Below are positions 25,353 through 36,100 of a stretch of 64,000 bases of DNA, piece after piece; the first letter of the stretch is position 1; every line of letters starts with the position of its first letter. The stretch comes from Nannocystis sp. (GTDB lineage Bacteria; Myxococcota_A; Polyangia; Nannocystales; Nannocystaceae). The stretch is taken from positions 1 to 64,000 of the forward strand of contig JADJRG010000028.1 of the NCBI GenBank assembly GCA_016712315.1, in the 5' to 3' direction. The notes beneath the pieces were generated by a model. That model worked only from the letters and a program-made list of their open reading frames with translations. It did no database searches and was not told the DNA's origin. A program made the position numbers and the translations under genes.

Positions 25353-25781
25353 TCAGATGTGGTGGTAGGGGTGGCCGGCGAGGTGGGTGGCGACGCGGTA
25401 GAGCTGCTCCAAGAGGAGGAGGCGGGCGAGGCGGTGGGGGAGGGTGAGGCGGCTTAAAGCGAGCAGACGATCTGCGGCGCGGCGATCGTCGTCGTCAAAA
25501 CCATCGGCGTCGCCGATGTAAAAATTGAGGTCGCGGATCCCTTCGGCCTGCCAGGCGCGCAGCCAGTCGGCGAGCTCCAGGGTGCTGGGGGTGTCGCCGC
25601 GCTCGTCGAGGTAGATGTGGCGGCCAGCGCCGCGGCGACGACGCTCCCGTAAGGCGTCGCGGTCGCGGCACTCGATCTGCTCCAGCGGCAGGTAGGGGCG
25701 GAGGCGGCGCTGGTAGCCGTCGCAGAGGGCCGTGAGACCTGGATCCTTGAGCTTGCCGACGGCGACGAGGGTGAGGCGCAT
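25353..25781 (-). CDS. rlmH: 23S rRNA pseudouridine-1915 N3-methyltransferase RlmH
   Basis: 142 aa, near the usual 150-160. It begins MRLTLVAVGKLKDPGLTALC, as RlmH does. The SPOUT knot region is ELADWLRAWQAEGIRDLNFYIGDADGF, and the conserved C-terminus LLLEQLYRVATHLAGHPYH is present. The glycine motif (usually IGGPxG) is IGDADG here, an unusual variant of the SAM-binding loop. Its start overlaps the rsfS stop by one base, the standard rsfS-rlmH arrangement, so the two are cotranslated. Confidence 0.9.
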   Translation of the reverse strand: MRLTLVAVGKLKDPGLTALCDGYQRRLRPYLPLEQIECRDRDALRERRRRGAGRHIYLDERGDTPSTLELADWLRAWQAEGIRDLNFYIGDADGFDDDDRRAADRLLALSRLTLPHRLARLLLLEQLYRVATHLAGHPYHHI

Positions 25782-26557
25782 CAGCGGCGGCGCTTGGCAG
25801 GCGCGGCGGCGGGCTTGGCTGCGGCCGGCTCAGGGGCGTCGGCGGCGTCAGCGTCGTCGTCGTCGAAGTCGTCGTCGTCGTCGAAGTCGTCGTCGTCGAA
25901 GTCGTCGTCCTCGCCGAAGGGCTCATCTTCGTCGGCGTACTCTTCGTCGAGATCTGCGTACTCGTCGTCGGCGGCCTTGGCGGCGGCCTCGTCTTCTTCC
26001 TCGATCTCGTCGCCTTCGTGGTGCTCGAGGTCGCGGTCGTCGTCGATCTGGGCGAGCTCGTCGGCGAAGCCGCCGAACTCGCGGCCGCGATAGCCAGGCA
26101 TGGTCTCGGGCGGGGGCAGGTCGGCGAGGCCGGCGACGTCCATGACGTCCGCAGGCAGACCGAGCTCGATCTTGGGGGCGTCCTTCCACATGCTCTCGAG
26201 GTCATAGTGGGCGCGGACAGGGTGATAAAAGACGTGGACGATGAAGTCGTCGTAGTCGAGCAGATCCCACAAGTGATCGTCGAGGCCGTCGGTGCCGATC
26301 GGCCGGCGTCCGATAGCTCGCAAGGCGTCGACGATCGCTTGGGTGATCCCCTCGACGTGCCGCGAGGAGCGACCCGAGAGGAGGAGCACGTAGTCGGTGT
26401 AGCCGGCGATCTCAGTGACGCGGAGGATGACCGGCCCGAGGGCCTTGGTGTCGAGGGCAGCGTCGAGGGCGCGCTGGAGTTCTTTATGCGGGAGATCACC
26501 GCGAGGGCGGGGCTGGTTCACAGGGGCGCTTGTATCGCGCGACCCCAGCGGCGGCAA
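25781..26557 (-). CDS. rsfS: Ribosome silencing factor RsfS with acidic tail
   Basis: 258 aa, about twice the usual length. Residues ~25-140 are the RsfS core (ALGPVILRVTEIAGYTDYVL, HLWDLLDYDDFIVHVFYHPV), which binds ribosomal protein uL14 and blocks subunit joining during starvation. Beyond it is a ~110-residue extension of Asp/Glu (EDDDFDDDDFDDDDDFDDDD region at 25860-25930) ending in a Lys/Ala/Pro tail. The extension is not part of the family fold and is encoded by a GAC-rich repeat. The core and the rlmH neighbour make the call firm. Confidence 0.9.
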   Translation of the reverse strand: MPPLGSRDTSAPVNQPRPRGDLPHKELQRALDAALDTKALGPVILRVTEIAGYTDYVLLLSGRSSRHVEGITQAIVDALRAIGRRPIGTDGLDDHLWDLLDYDDFIVHVFYHPVRAHYDLESMWKDAPKIELGLPADVMDVAGLADLPPPETMPGYRGREFGGFADELAQIDDDRDLEHHEGDEIEEEDEAAAKAADDEYADLDEEYADEDEPFGEDDDFDDDDFDDDDDFDDDDADAADAPEPAAAKPAAAPAKRRR

Positions 26558-26654
26558 GGTCAGTATGAGCGGCGATCACGCGCTTTCGCCGGGCGGCCGC
26601 GTGAGGCGCTGTGAGTTCGCGGCGGCTTCTTCTGGGCAAAACCGTACGGGCGGG

Positions 26655-27527
26655 CTAGCGGGCGAGGCCGTCGAGGAGGCGACGGCGCTCGTCCTCGTAG
26701 CGAGGGCGCTGCGGCGAGGGATCGAGCTCGGCTGGCTCTTGGACCATGAGCGCAGGATCAGGGGTGAGGGCGCCGCGGAGGCGGGCTTCGCCGCGGATCG
26801 GGCCGGCTTCAGCGTCGATGGTGTAGAGGAGGTGGAGATCGACGCCCCTCCAGATCCCGTGGCTGTCGAGCTCGAGGTGGCCTTCGATCTCGAGGATCCG
26901 CACGCGCGCGCGCCAGCTCTCCGGCGGTTGTTCGGGCGACGGCGGGGCTTGCTCGCCGCGGTGGCTGAGGTCGAGGCGGATGAGGCCGCCTTGAGGATCG
27001 CTGAGGGTGATCCGTAAAGCCGGGGCCGCGAGCTCGAGCAGGTCGCGGACGGCGTGGTAGGCCTCGTCGAGGGCGAGCCAGTGCTGGTCCGAGTCGAGCG
27101 GCTGGGCGACGAAGCGGCGGTAGGGGAGGCGGGTGTAGACGGTCTCGCCGAGGATGATGAGCTCGCGCGAGGTGAGTGGATCCGGGCCCTGGCGGAGGTG
27201 GAGCCGGAGGTCTCGATCGTCGCGGCCTGCCCAGAGGAGGAGCAGCTCGTCGTGGATCTGTTGTGCGGGTCCGCCTTCGGCCGGGGGCGTGAGCGTGAGA
27301 TCGACGCTGTGCTCGAGACGATGCGGTCCGAGGGCGCGGCGGACGACCCGGTGATCGCGAGAGAGGAGCGCGAGCAGGTTGTCAGGGCTTGGATCGGCCA
27401 AGAGGGCGCTGAGGGGCTCTTCGGCGAGGATCGGGGCGATGGCGCCCGAGGGCTCGCTGGGCTCGCTCGACTCACCGCAAGCCGCGAGGGCGAGGGCGAG
27501 GGCCGCGCGGTGGAGGGAGCGCCTCAT
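26655..27527 (-). CDS. Putative lipoprotein, 290 aa
   Basis: Signal peptide with lipobox ALALAAC (Cys about 17), then a Ser/Glu linker. The mature domain has LTLTPPAEGGPAQQIHDELL, an amphipathic central region and ARVRILEIEGHLELDSHGIW ... HLLYTIDAEAGPIRGEARLR. The alternating strands suggest a LolA/LolB- or DUF-like lipocalin-type sheet, but I cannot confirm the family. It is a single gene with chromosome-type codon use. Confidence 0.65.
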   Translation of the reverse strand: MRRSLHRAALALALAACGESSEPSEPSGAIAPILAEEPLSALLADPSPDNLLALLSRDHRVVRRALGPHRLEHSVDLTLTPPAEGGPAQQIHDELLLLWAGRDDRDLRLHLRQGPDPLTSRELIILGETVYTRLPYRRFVAQPLDSDQHWLALDEAYHAVRDLLELAAPALRITLSDPQGGLIRLDLSHRGEQAPPSPEQPPESWRARVRILEIEGHLELDSHGIWRGVDLHLLYTIDAEAGPIRGEARLRGALTPDPALMVQEPAELDPSPQRPRYEDERRRLLDGLAR

Positions 27528-27589
27528 GCGGGGGGGAGCATAACAGCGGCGGGGGAGGTGTGAGCGATCTCGGGTGGTATGATGGGCGG

Positions 27590-28510
27590 GTGAGCGAGGT
27601 CGAGCCGGCGGTGGTGGCGATGTTGCTGGCCCCTTGGGCGAGCTTGCTGGCGTTCACGTTCGGGGCGCTGTGGGGGTCGTTCGCGAATGTGGTGATCTGG
27701 CGGGTGCCGCGGGGAGAGAGCGTGGTGCGGCCAGGGTCGCGCTGCCCGGCCTGCGCGGCGCCGATCGCTTGGTATGACAACCTGCCGATCGCCTCGTATG
27801 TGGCGCTGCGCGGGCGATGCCGGCGCTGTAAGGCGCGCTTCTCGCTGCGCTACATGGTGGTGGAGGTGGCGGGCGGGGTGCTGAGCCTGGCGCTCTACAT
27901 GAACCATGTGGTGCAGCCGCTGATCGCGGGCGGGGCGCCGAATGTGGCGGGATGGCTGCTGTGGTTGGTGTTCGGGCTGGCGCTGGTGATCGTGACGTAT
28001 ACGGATCTGGACCTGTGGATCATCCCCAGCGAGGTGGTGCTGCCAGTGTGCGCGCTGGGGATCGGGGCGGCGGCGCTCTCTCCGGCGACGCTGGGGGTGC
28101 CGGTGATCGAGGCGGCGGCGGCGGCTGCGGCGAGCTACGCGCTGCTGGCGGGGCTCCGCTGGTTGTACCTGCGGCTGCGTGGGATCGAGGCGCTGGGGCT
28201 GGGCGACGCAAAGCTGCTGGCGATGATCGGGGCGTTCTGCGGGGCGCAGGGCGCGATCTGGGCGGTAGCGGCGGGGGCGATCCAGGGGCTGGTGGTGGCG
28301 GTGCCGATGCTGCTGGTGGGCCGTACGGTGGCACACTCGAGCCTAGAAGAGGTGCACGGGGCGGATCCGCTGCTCGGCGAGGAGGACCCCGAGGCGGGGG
28401 TGATGGGGGCGCGGGTGCCGTTTGGGCCGTTCTTGGCGCTGGCGGCGCTGGAATTTTTGCTGTTCCGCGGGGCTATCGTGGAGGTGATCGGGGGGATCGC
28501 GGGCGAGTAG
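27590..28510 (+). CDS. pilD: Type IV prepilin peptidase
   Basis: 306 aa, a membrane aspartic protease that cleaves prepilin leader peptides and N-methylates the new end. The N-terminal methylase-linked Cys motif CPAC...CRRC is at residues 52-80, with WYDNLPIASY and the typical SLRYMVVEVAGG. The catalytic pair is in TDLDLWIIP (D139/D141) and GLGDAKLLAM (D206), and there are six to seven hydrophobic helices. GTG 27590 is chosen; GTG 27560 is an alternative. It probably serves type IV pili for social motility and type II secretion; no pil genes are adjacent. Confidence 0.9.
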   Translation: MSEVEPAVVAMLLAPWASLLAFTFGALWGSFANVVIWRVPRGESVVRPGSRCPACAAPIAWYDNLPIASYVALRGRCRRCKARFSLRYMVVEVAGGVLSLALYMNHVVQPLIAGGAPNVAGWLLWLVFGLALVIVTYTDLDLWIIPSEVVLPVCALGIGAAALSPATLGVPVIEAAAAAAASYALLAGLRWLYLRLRGIEALGLGDAKLLAMIGAFCGAQGAIWAVAAGAIQGLVVAVPMLLVGRTVAHSSLEEVHGADPLLGEEDPEAGVMGARVPFGPFLALAALEFLLFRGAIVEVIGGIAGE

Positions 28511-28532
28511 ATCCGGGTAGAGTGGGCGGGCT

Positions 28533-29153
28533 GTGCTGCGCAGGATCGCTACGGCCGCGCTGCTGATCGTCGCCTCGAGCCTCGCGGGCGCGCGCGAGGC
28601 GCGAGCCGAGGCGGCGAACGAGGCGAGCGCGCCAGGGTGGCGCTGGCGTGAACACAGCGACTGGTATCTGGGGCTGAGCCAGGGCTTCGGGGCGCTGGTG
28701 AGCGGGCATCAGGAGGTGGCGCCAGGGTCGTTCACGGAGGTGCGGGTGGGCGCGGTGCTGCGGCCTCGGCTGCTGGTGGGGGTGCAGTTCTTGGGGGCGT
28801 TCGATATCGGGCGGAGCAGCCTGCAGGTGCTGCGTGGCACGACCTCGGGGCTGCTCGAGGTGACGCTGTTCCCGCTGCCGCGCGGGGGGCTGTTTGTGCG
28901 CGGGGGGGCGGGTACAGGGGCTTTTTGGACGCAGGCGCGGCGACGCCCAGGGGAGCTGCCGACGCTGGTCGATCCGGACCTGGCGCGTACGCTGTCGCCA
29001 GGAGGGAGCGTGGCGGCGACGGTGGGGCAGGAGCTGCGGCTGCGGCGCAGCTTGCAGCTCGCGCTGCACGCCCGCTACGACGCGATGGTGATCTTCGACG
29101 GGCCCGAGCTGGTGCACGGGATCAGCGTGGGCTTCGGGCTGGTCTGGTACTGA
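28533..29153 (+). CDS. Outer-membrane beta-barrel protein
   Basis: 206 aa beginning at GTG 28533. The signal peptide (TAALLIVASSLAGAREARA) is followed by alternating amphipathic strands (WYLGLSQGFGALVSGH, FTEVRVGAVLRPRLLVGVQF, GLFVRGGAGTGAFWT), and the final strand SVGFGLVWY ends in an aromatic residue, the outer-membrane insertion signal. The length suits an 8-strand barrel. It starts 22 bases after pilD and may be cotranscribed. Specific function unknown. Confidence 0.7.
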   Translation: MLRRIATAALLIVASSLAGAREARAEAANEASAPGWRWREHSDWYLGLSQGFGALVSGHQEVAPGSFTEVRVGAVLRPRLLVGVQFLGAFDIGRSSLQVLRGTTSGLLEVTLFPLPRGGLFVRGGAGTGAFWTQARRRPGELPTLVDPDLARTLSPGGSVAATVGQELRLRRSLQLALHARYDAMVIFDGPELVHGISVGFGLVWY

Positions 29154-29218
29154 GGGCGTGGGTGTGGCCCTGGCTTAAGAGACATGTGTCCGAGAGGACA
29201 GGTGAATCGGGCGGTCGC

Positions 29219-30127
29219 TCAGCGCCGCCGGCGCGCGCTGAGCCAGGCGAGGCCGACGGCGGAGAGCAGGGCGAGGGGGCCAGGGGCGGCGGGCGAGGGG
29301 GCCCGACAGCCGCAGCCATCCTCCTCGCCGGTGGTGTTGAGGCAGTCGCACGCGGCGCAGGCGGGCGGGCTGACGTCGACGCCAGCGCCTTCGCTGGCCC
29401 AGCAGAGGATCGTGTAGGGGACGCCGTAGAAGCCGCCTTCACCGCAGGCGTAGCCGCGGGAGGTGACGCCGGCGAGCAGGTAGGTGCCGCCCGGCGACTT
29501 GACGAAGGCGGGGCCGCCAGAGTCGCCCTGGCAGGAGTCGACGCCCATGCCGCCGGCGCGGAACTCGAGGCCGGTGTCGCTGAGCGCGGTGATGGTGGTC
29601 TCGGCGATCCGTTTGACGCCTTGCAGGCCCTTCTCGTCATAGCCGTAGCCGACGAGGGTGACGGAGGCGCCGACGGCCATGGCGTGATCCCACTGGTCTT
29701 GGCGGAGCAGGATCGGGGCGGTCGGGGCGGGCGCCGGATCGGTGAGCTTCACCCAGGCGAAGTCGTAGACGTCCTGCTTGCAGGTCTCGGTGTCGGCGCA
29801 GAACTGGGGGTGGATCCCGTAGTCGCTGGCGCTGGTCTGGAAGGTGGCCTCAGGGACAGTGTCGCCGAGGAGCACGCGGATCTTGCTGGGGGCGATCCCA
29901 GGGGTGATGCAGTGGGCGGCGGTGAGCACGAGGCGCTCGTGGATGAGGGTGCCGGTGCAGATCAAGAGGCCGCCGCCTGAGGCGATCTCGAGGGCGACGA
30001 CCCCTGGCCAGGCGCCAGGCTCGACGGCTTCGCCGCCGTAGATCGGCGCGGGCGGGCGGGGGCGATCGGTGACGGCGCCGGCGGTGAGGAGCGCGAGGAG
30101 TGCGAGGGGGGCGCCAGACGCGAACAT
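29219..30127 (-). CDS. Trypsin-like S1 protease with MYXO-CTERM-like tail
   Basis: 302 aa from ATG 30127, with a signal peptide (LALLALLTAGAV). The chymotrypsin fold starts at IYGGEAV (mature N-terminus after zymogen-type cleavage). The catalytic triad is visible: His72 (LVLTAAHC), Asp122 (VYDFAWVKL) and Ser203 (CQGDSGGP). About eight further Cys suggest disulfides. The C-terminus has a Cys-rich stretch (ACAACDCLNTTGEEDGCGC), one hydrophobic helix (LALLSAVGLAWLS) and ARRRR, a pattern like the MYXO-CTERM sorting signal. It is likely anchored or sorted to the cell surface. Confidence 0.9.
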   Translation of the reverse strand: MFASGAPLALLALLTAGAVTDRPRPPAPIYGGEAVEPGAWPGVVALEIASGGGLLICTGTLIHERLVLTAAHCITPGIAPSKIRVLLGDTVPEATFQTSASDYGIHPQFCADTETCKQDVYDFAWVKLTDPAPAPTAPILLRQDQWDHAMAVGASVTLVGYGYDEKGLQGVKRIAETTITALSDTGLEFRAGGMGVDSCQGDSGGPAFVKSPGGTYLLAGVTSRGYACGEGGFYGVPYTILCWASEGAGVDVSPPACAACDCLNTTGEEDGCGCRAPSPAAPGPLALLSAVGLAWLSARRRR

Positions 30128-30441
30128 GAGAGGTGACGATAGCAAGCGGGCGCGGCGATAGGCGCGCGCAGGCGTGCAGGCGGCGTGGGTCGGTCGGCTC
30201 GCGAACGCACTCGCCTGGCCGTCGATGCGCGGGTTCAACCCACGCTGAGCACCGCCACCGGACAGGACGCGCAGCGCACGACGCTCTCGACGATGGGGCT
30301 CTGCAGGAGCGGCAGCGCAGGACCCTAAGCTTGCTCCGCGCCCTCGCATAGCACCGCTCGCGGTGAGGCGTCAAATCGCCCGCGGCGAGCGGGCCACGGC
30401 GCGTCGCAGCGGCGGCGATCGGTGCTGGCCGATGAGACAGG
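30128..30441. other. Intergenic with hairpin candidates
   Basis: No gene is supported in these 314 bases. A 6-bp perfect stem gcccgc-ggcga-gcgggc lies at 30378-30394 and an accgc/gcggt palindrome sits near 30350. Neither has a T run. Upstream promoter sequences for the protease gene may be here. Confidence 0.35.
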
Positions 30442-31539
<1,098 letters not shown>

Positions 31540-31542
31540 CGC

Positions 31543-31573
31543 GTCGCACACCACGTTGGGCGTGGGTGGCGAC
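31543..31573. promoter_or_regulatory. Inverted repeat just upstream of the sigma-54 activator start
   Basis: gtcgcacaccacg (31543-31555) and cgtgggtggcgac (31561-31573) form a 13-base inverted repeat with three central mismatches and a 5-base loop. It abuts the start at 31539. Next to it is an unusually AT-rich stretch (31574-31640), likely the promoter. This is a candidate operator, perhaps autoregulatory. Confidence 0.4.
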
Positions 31574-31644
31574 AATATAAAGTGTTTTCAAGGTGTTAAT
31601 GGTGACATGTGTCGCACCATATTAACCGTTAGATGTGAGACTAT

Positions 31645-32880
31645 TTAGAACGCGAGCTGAAGTAAGAGGCGGAATTGATCGTCGCCGCGGGTGATCTTGG
31701 CGTCGGACCAGAGGTGGAAGTAGTCGGCTTGGACCTTGAGGTTGTGGCCGTAGAAGTAGTAGTTGAGGCCGCCTCCGAGCTCGCTGCGGCGGGTGAGGCT
31801 GCTGTCGACGCCGAGCGGCGCGACCTCGGCGTAACGAAGGGCGGGCTCCAGGTCGGTGCGCGGGATCAAGAGGGCGGTCTGCGCGAACCATCCGTAGCCG
31901 CTTCGCGCGGGTTCGACAGGGACCGGCGCGCCGTCGGCGTCTTCAGCGTCGCCGGGGCTGCGGCGGCCCCTTCTCCAGAGGAAGCCGGCCTCGAGGTACC
32001 AGCCGGCGTACTTGAGGAGGAGATCGGCGGTGGCGCTGTGATAGTTGGTGGTGCCTCCGTCGGCGGGCGGGACGCCGAGCACGCCGCGGTTGTTCTTGGC
32101 GCGATCGTGGTAGGCGTAGGCGCCGCCGAAGGCGAGGCGGAGCCGGCGCTCGCGGCTGAGATCGGCGCTGTCGTAGTCGTCGAAGAGGCCGAAAGGGAGC
32201 AGCTCGAAGCGGGCGGTGTACAGGAGGCCAGGCGCGCCCGGGGATTTGGGATCGCGGCCGTGGCCGCGGAAGACCCCCGCGTAGTAGCGCATGAGGCCGA
32301 GGCCGAAGAGGTCGGGGCTGCGCAGGTCGAGGCCGACGTCGCGATCAAAATTGAACTCGGCGTTGGCGAGGCTGCGATCGATGAGCAGCGGGTTGATGTC
32401 GAGGATCAGGCGCTCGCGGTTGTACTGCGGCCGGTATTTTCCGACGCGTAGGGTGGCGTCGCGGAGGTAGGTGAAGTCGACGTAGGCGTCGAGCGCGGGG
32501 GCGTAGCGGGCGCTGCGGCCGTCGTGGCCGAGGTCGCGCGGGGCGAGGCCGAGCTGGAAAAAATACTCGACGTGTCGGCTGAGGGCGTTGCCGAAGATGA
32601 CCGCGCGCAGGCGCCTGAGCTCGAGGGCGACGTGGGTGGGCGCCGCAGGATCGTGAGGGGCGTTGACGGTCGCTTGGACGCCGGTGCGCAGGCTGATCCG
32701 GGCCGACCAGCGGCCGTCTCGGCTGGCGACGCCGACGCCGCGGCCAGGGGCGAAGGTGGCGGTGTGCGGGGCGATCTGGCGGCCTTCGTCGGGGGAGATC
32801 GGGGGCGGTGCGGCGGCCTTCGCCGTGAGGGCGGCGGTGGTGAGAGCGCCGCCGAGGAGCGCCGCGGGGAGCCTGGACAT
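31645..32880 (-). CDS. Phosphate-selective porin O/P-type outer-membrane protein
   Basis: 411 aa from MSRLPAALLGG with a signal peptide (ALLGGALTTAALTAKAAAP). The body matches the porin O/P pattern: RLRAVIFGNALSRHVEYFFQ, YTYLRDATLRVGKYRPQY-like strand (residues about 145-170), LLYTARFELLPFGLFDDYDS, and the final strands GLNYYFYGHNLKVQADYFHL and QFRLLLQLAF with terminal Phe. A 16-strand trimeric barrel is expected for the family. It lies downstream of an AT-rich promoter-like region near the sigma-54 activator gene, but no -24/-12 box was confirmed by eye. The substrate is uncertain. Confidence 0.75.
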   Translation of the reverse strand: MSRLPAALLGGALTTAALTAKAAAPPPISPDEGRQIAPHTATFAPGRGVGVASRDGRWSARISLRTGVQATVNAPHDPAAPTHVALELRRLRAVIFGNALSRHVEYFFQLGLAPRDLGHDGRSARYAPALDAYVDFTYLRDATLRVGKYRPQYNRERLILDINPLLIDRSLANAEFNFDRDVGLDLRSPDLFGLGLMRYYAGVFRGHGRDPKSPGAPGLLYTARFELLPFGLFDDYDSADLSRERRLRLAFGGAYAYHDRAKNNRGVLGVPPADGGTTNYHSATADLLLKYAGWYLEAGFLWRRGRRSPGDAEDADGAPVPVEPARSGYGWFAQTALLIPRTDLEPALRYAEVAPLGVDSSLTRRSELGGGLNYYFYGHNLKVQADYFHLWSDAKITRGDDQFRLLLQLAF

Positions 32881-33123
32881 GCGGCGTCCCAATGCGGCTT
32901 GCGGACCACTCGTGTTGGCCAAAAATTGATGTGTGGTTGCTGGTCACTTCACGGGGGCCTCGCTCGACCGCGGTCGAGTCGGATGCAAGCCGTGGTATTT
33001 GCTGGGCGCCGCCGCGTCGCCGTGTCCTGTGAGGGCCTGGCGCAGCCGCTTTGCTGGTTGGTAGCCGTCGTCGCGCTCTTCAACGCCGGCGTGGACGACG
33101 CTGGCGCTCGCTGCACAGAGCGC

Positions 33124-36100
33124 TCAGCGGATCGTGCCGACCCAGAGGGAGCGGTCGGCGCTGAGGGCGGCGACGTCGATCTGGCCGGGGGCTGACGAGG
33201 CGAGGGCGGGCTTGGATTGGAGCTCGCCGCCGTAGTCGCGCCAGGGCTGCCAGACGCCGTCCTTGCGGCGGCGGCCGGTGAGGGTGTTATCGGCGCCGCG
33301 CACGAAGACGTCGACCTGCCCAGGCGCACACGAGATGGCAGCCGGGTCGGAGGTGGCCTTGCCGCCGACGGAGCTCCAGTGCCAGGCGCCGTCGCGCAGG
33401 GTGCAGTTCCAGATCGCGTCGTCGGTGCCGATGACAAAGACGTCGACGCTGCCGGGCCCGGCGCTGGTGACCGCGGGCTCGCCCTTGAAGATGCCGTCGA
33501 GGCGCTGCCAGGTCCAGGCGTTGGTGTACGAGCAGAGCCAGAGGGCGCCGTCGGTGCCGCGGACGAAGACGTAGAAGCGGCCGTCGACGTAGAGGGCGGC
33601 GGGGGTGGTGGTGATCAGGCCGTCGAGCTTGGTCCACGGCGACCAGCCGCCGTGAGCGGTGCGCTGCCAGAGGGCGCCGTCGGCGCCGCGGGCGAAGAGG
33701 TCCCAGCGGTTAGGGAAGGGGCTGAGGGCGCAGACGCCGGAGGTGATCGCGCCGCCGAGGGAGACGAACCCGTTCCACTTCGAACCATCCCACCAGCGCT
33801 GCCAGACGGCGTTGTCCATGCCGCGGACGAAGATGTCGAGGCGGTTGGGAGTGGGGGCGATCGCGCTGACGTCGCCGGGGATCTGGCCGCCCATCGAGGT
33901 CCAGCTCCGCCACTGGCCGTCGCTCCACATCTGCCACACGGCCTGATCGGCGCCGCGGGCGAAGACGTCGAGGCGGCCGGGGCCCCAGGAGGTGATCACG
34001 GGCGCGGAGGTGAGGCCGCCGCCGAGGGCCCGCCAGATCGACGAGGGGCCGCCGTCGGCGAGGCGGAGCTCGAAGCGTTGGTTGTTTCCGCCGTGCAGAT
34101 CCCACTGGAGGACCGGGGCGCCGCTCGTGGTCTTGCCGCCCTCGACGTCGAGGGCGCGGCCGCTGTGCTTCATGACGAGGTGGTAGGTGCCGTCGCCGGC
34201 CGGGCGGAGGGCGATCCGCTGGTTGTTGCCGCCGTGCCAGGGCCACTGGAGGGCGACGCCGCCGTTGCCCGCGGCGCCGCCGCTGATGTCGATCGACTGA
34301 TCGGTGGCGCGGTTGACGAGGTTGAAGTCAGGGCCGCCGTGGTAGCGGACCCACCACTTCTGGTGCTCGTGGCCGCCGAGGCGGCGCTGGACGAGGTGGG
34401 TGCCTTGGCCGGGATCGCCGCTGCGAGGCTCGACGGCGAGGCCGCTGTGGCGGGCGATGAGGTAGAAGGCGCGGCCCGCGTGGGCGGTGAGGTCGAAGTC
34501 GAGCTCGTGCAGGCGGAAGAGGGCGGCGCCGGCCTGATCGCGATCGGCGACCAACGTGGCGCCAGAGACGCCGACGTAGCGGCCGTTCGCGTCGGCCCGG
34601 AGGCGGGCGAGGCGGAGGCGCGGGCCCGGGGTGGCGGTGACCTCGAGGGTGAAGAGCTGGCGCGGGCCGACGTGCGCGGCCTTGACCTCGAGGCGGGTCC
34701 CTCCGTCGGTGACGCCGACGAAGCGGCGCGCTTGCGCGCGGATCGCCACTTTGCCGCTCCACAGCTCCTCGAGCTCGAAGTGCTCCCAGCCGCCGAGGTG
34801 GGGCGAGCCAGCGCGCAGCTCTTGGGCAGGCGGGGGGATCAACGCCTCGGGGTCGGCCTTGCCGCCGCCGGCGATCGCGACCCAGTAGGTGCTGTCGGGG
34901 GCCTGGACCGCGAGCACGGAGCGGCGCAGCGGCCAGTGGATCGGGCCGGTCGGCGAGGTCCAGACGATCTCGCCAGGGTCGGCGGGCTCGCCGCGGAGGA
35001 CGGTGACGACGCCCTGGTTGGAGATCGCGGCGAAGCAGCGCCCGGGGGCGCCGTGCACCTCGCTCTGCCAGTGGAGGCCGGCGTCGGCGGCAGGAGAGCC
35101 GCGGCGCACCTCGAGGCGCCCGTCGTGGACGCGCGCGTAGTAGTTGCCGTCCTCTGGGCCGACCGCGGGGCTCGCCCAGGCCCAGAGGAGGACGGCGTCT
35201 TGGATGATCCCGGGCTGGTAGACGAGCCAGGCGTTGGGGCCGTTCGGGGCGCCGTCGCCGCGCTGCCGGACGACGAGGCGGCCGTTCGGCGCGAGGTAGA
35301 GGGAGAAGAGGCCGTTCGGGGCGCGCCGCCACTGGCCGGCGCGGAGCGCGTCGCCCTCGCGGAGGAGCGAGCCTTCGGCCGCGGGCGGATCGACGGGGCG
35401 GTCGAGGAGGAAGGTGGACTCGTCCTTGAAGCGGTCGACGCCCTTCTGGTCGCTCCAGCGGGCGGCGAAGAGGGACGCGCTCGGCATGACCATATCGCCC
35501 TGTACATGGGAGCAGATGACAAAGCGCGGGTCCTTCGGCGGATCAGCGGCGACCACGAGGGCGACGCCGCGGCCGCGGAGGCCGCGGACCATGCGGAAGG
35601 TCGCGCGCTGGCGGTCGAGGTCCTTGGTCAAGGGGACCAGCTTGATGTTGCCGTTCGGGTCGATCCACCAGTAGAGCGTGGGGTCGCCGACGGCCTCGAT
35701 CGAGACGTGCTGAGGATCGGCGAGGCCAGCGACCACGCAGAAGGTGGCGCGTTGATCGCCAGCGACGCCGACGACGCCGACGAGGCCGGCGGCGTTGCCG
35801 ATGACCGAGCGCTCGCGCGGCTCCTTGGGCTGACCGTAGGCGGCCCGGATCCCGCCGTAGTAGCGCGGCGCGAAGGGGGAGAGGGCGGCGGAGGCGGCGG
35901 TCGCGGCGATCCGGTCGGCGTCTTGGGGGTCGTTCCAGGCGCGGACTGCCGCGTCCCAGTTGGGCGCGAGGCCGTCGAGGCCGGCGCACACGTCCTCGAG
36001 CGCGAGCTCGGCGTAGGTGGCCCCGGCCTCATAGAAGTCGCCGTTGGGGGTCGGCTTGGTCGCGTTGATCTTCCACTTGACCTTGCCGTCGGCGTCCGGC

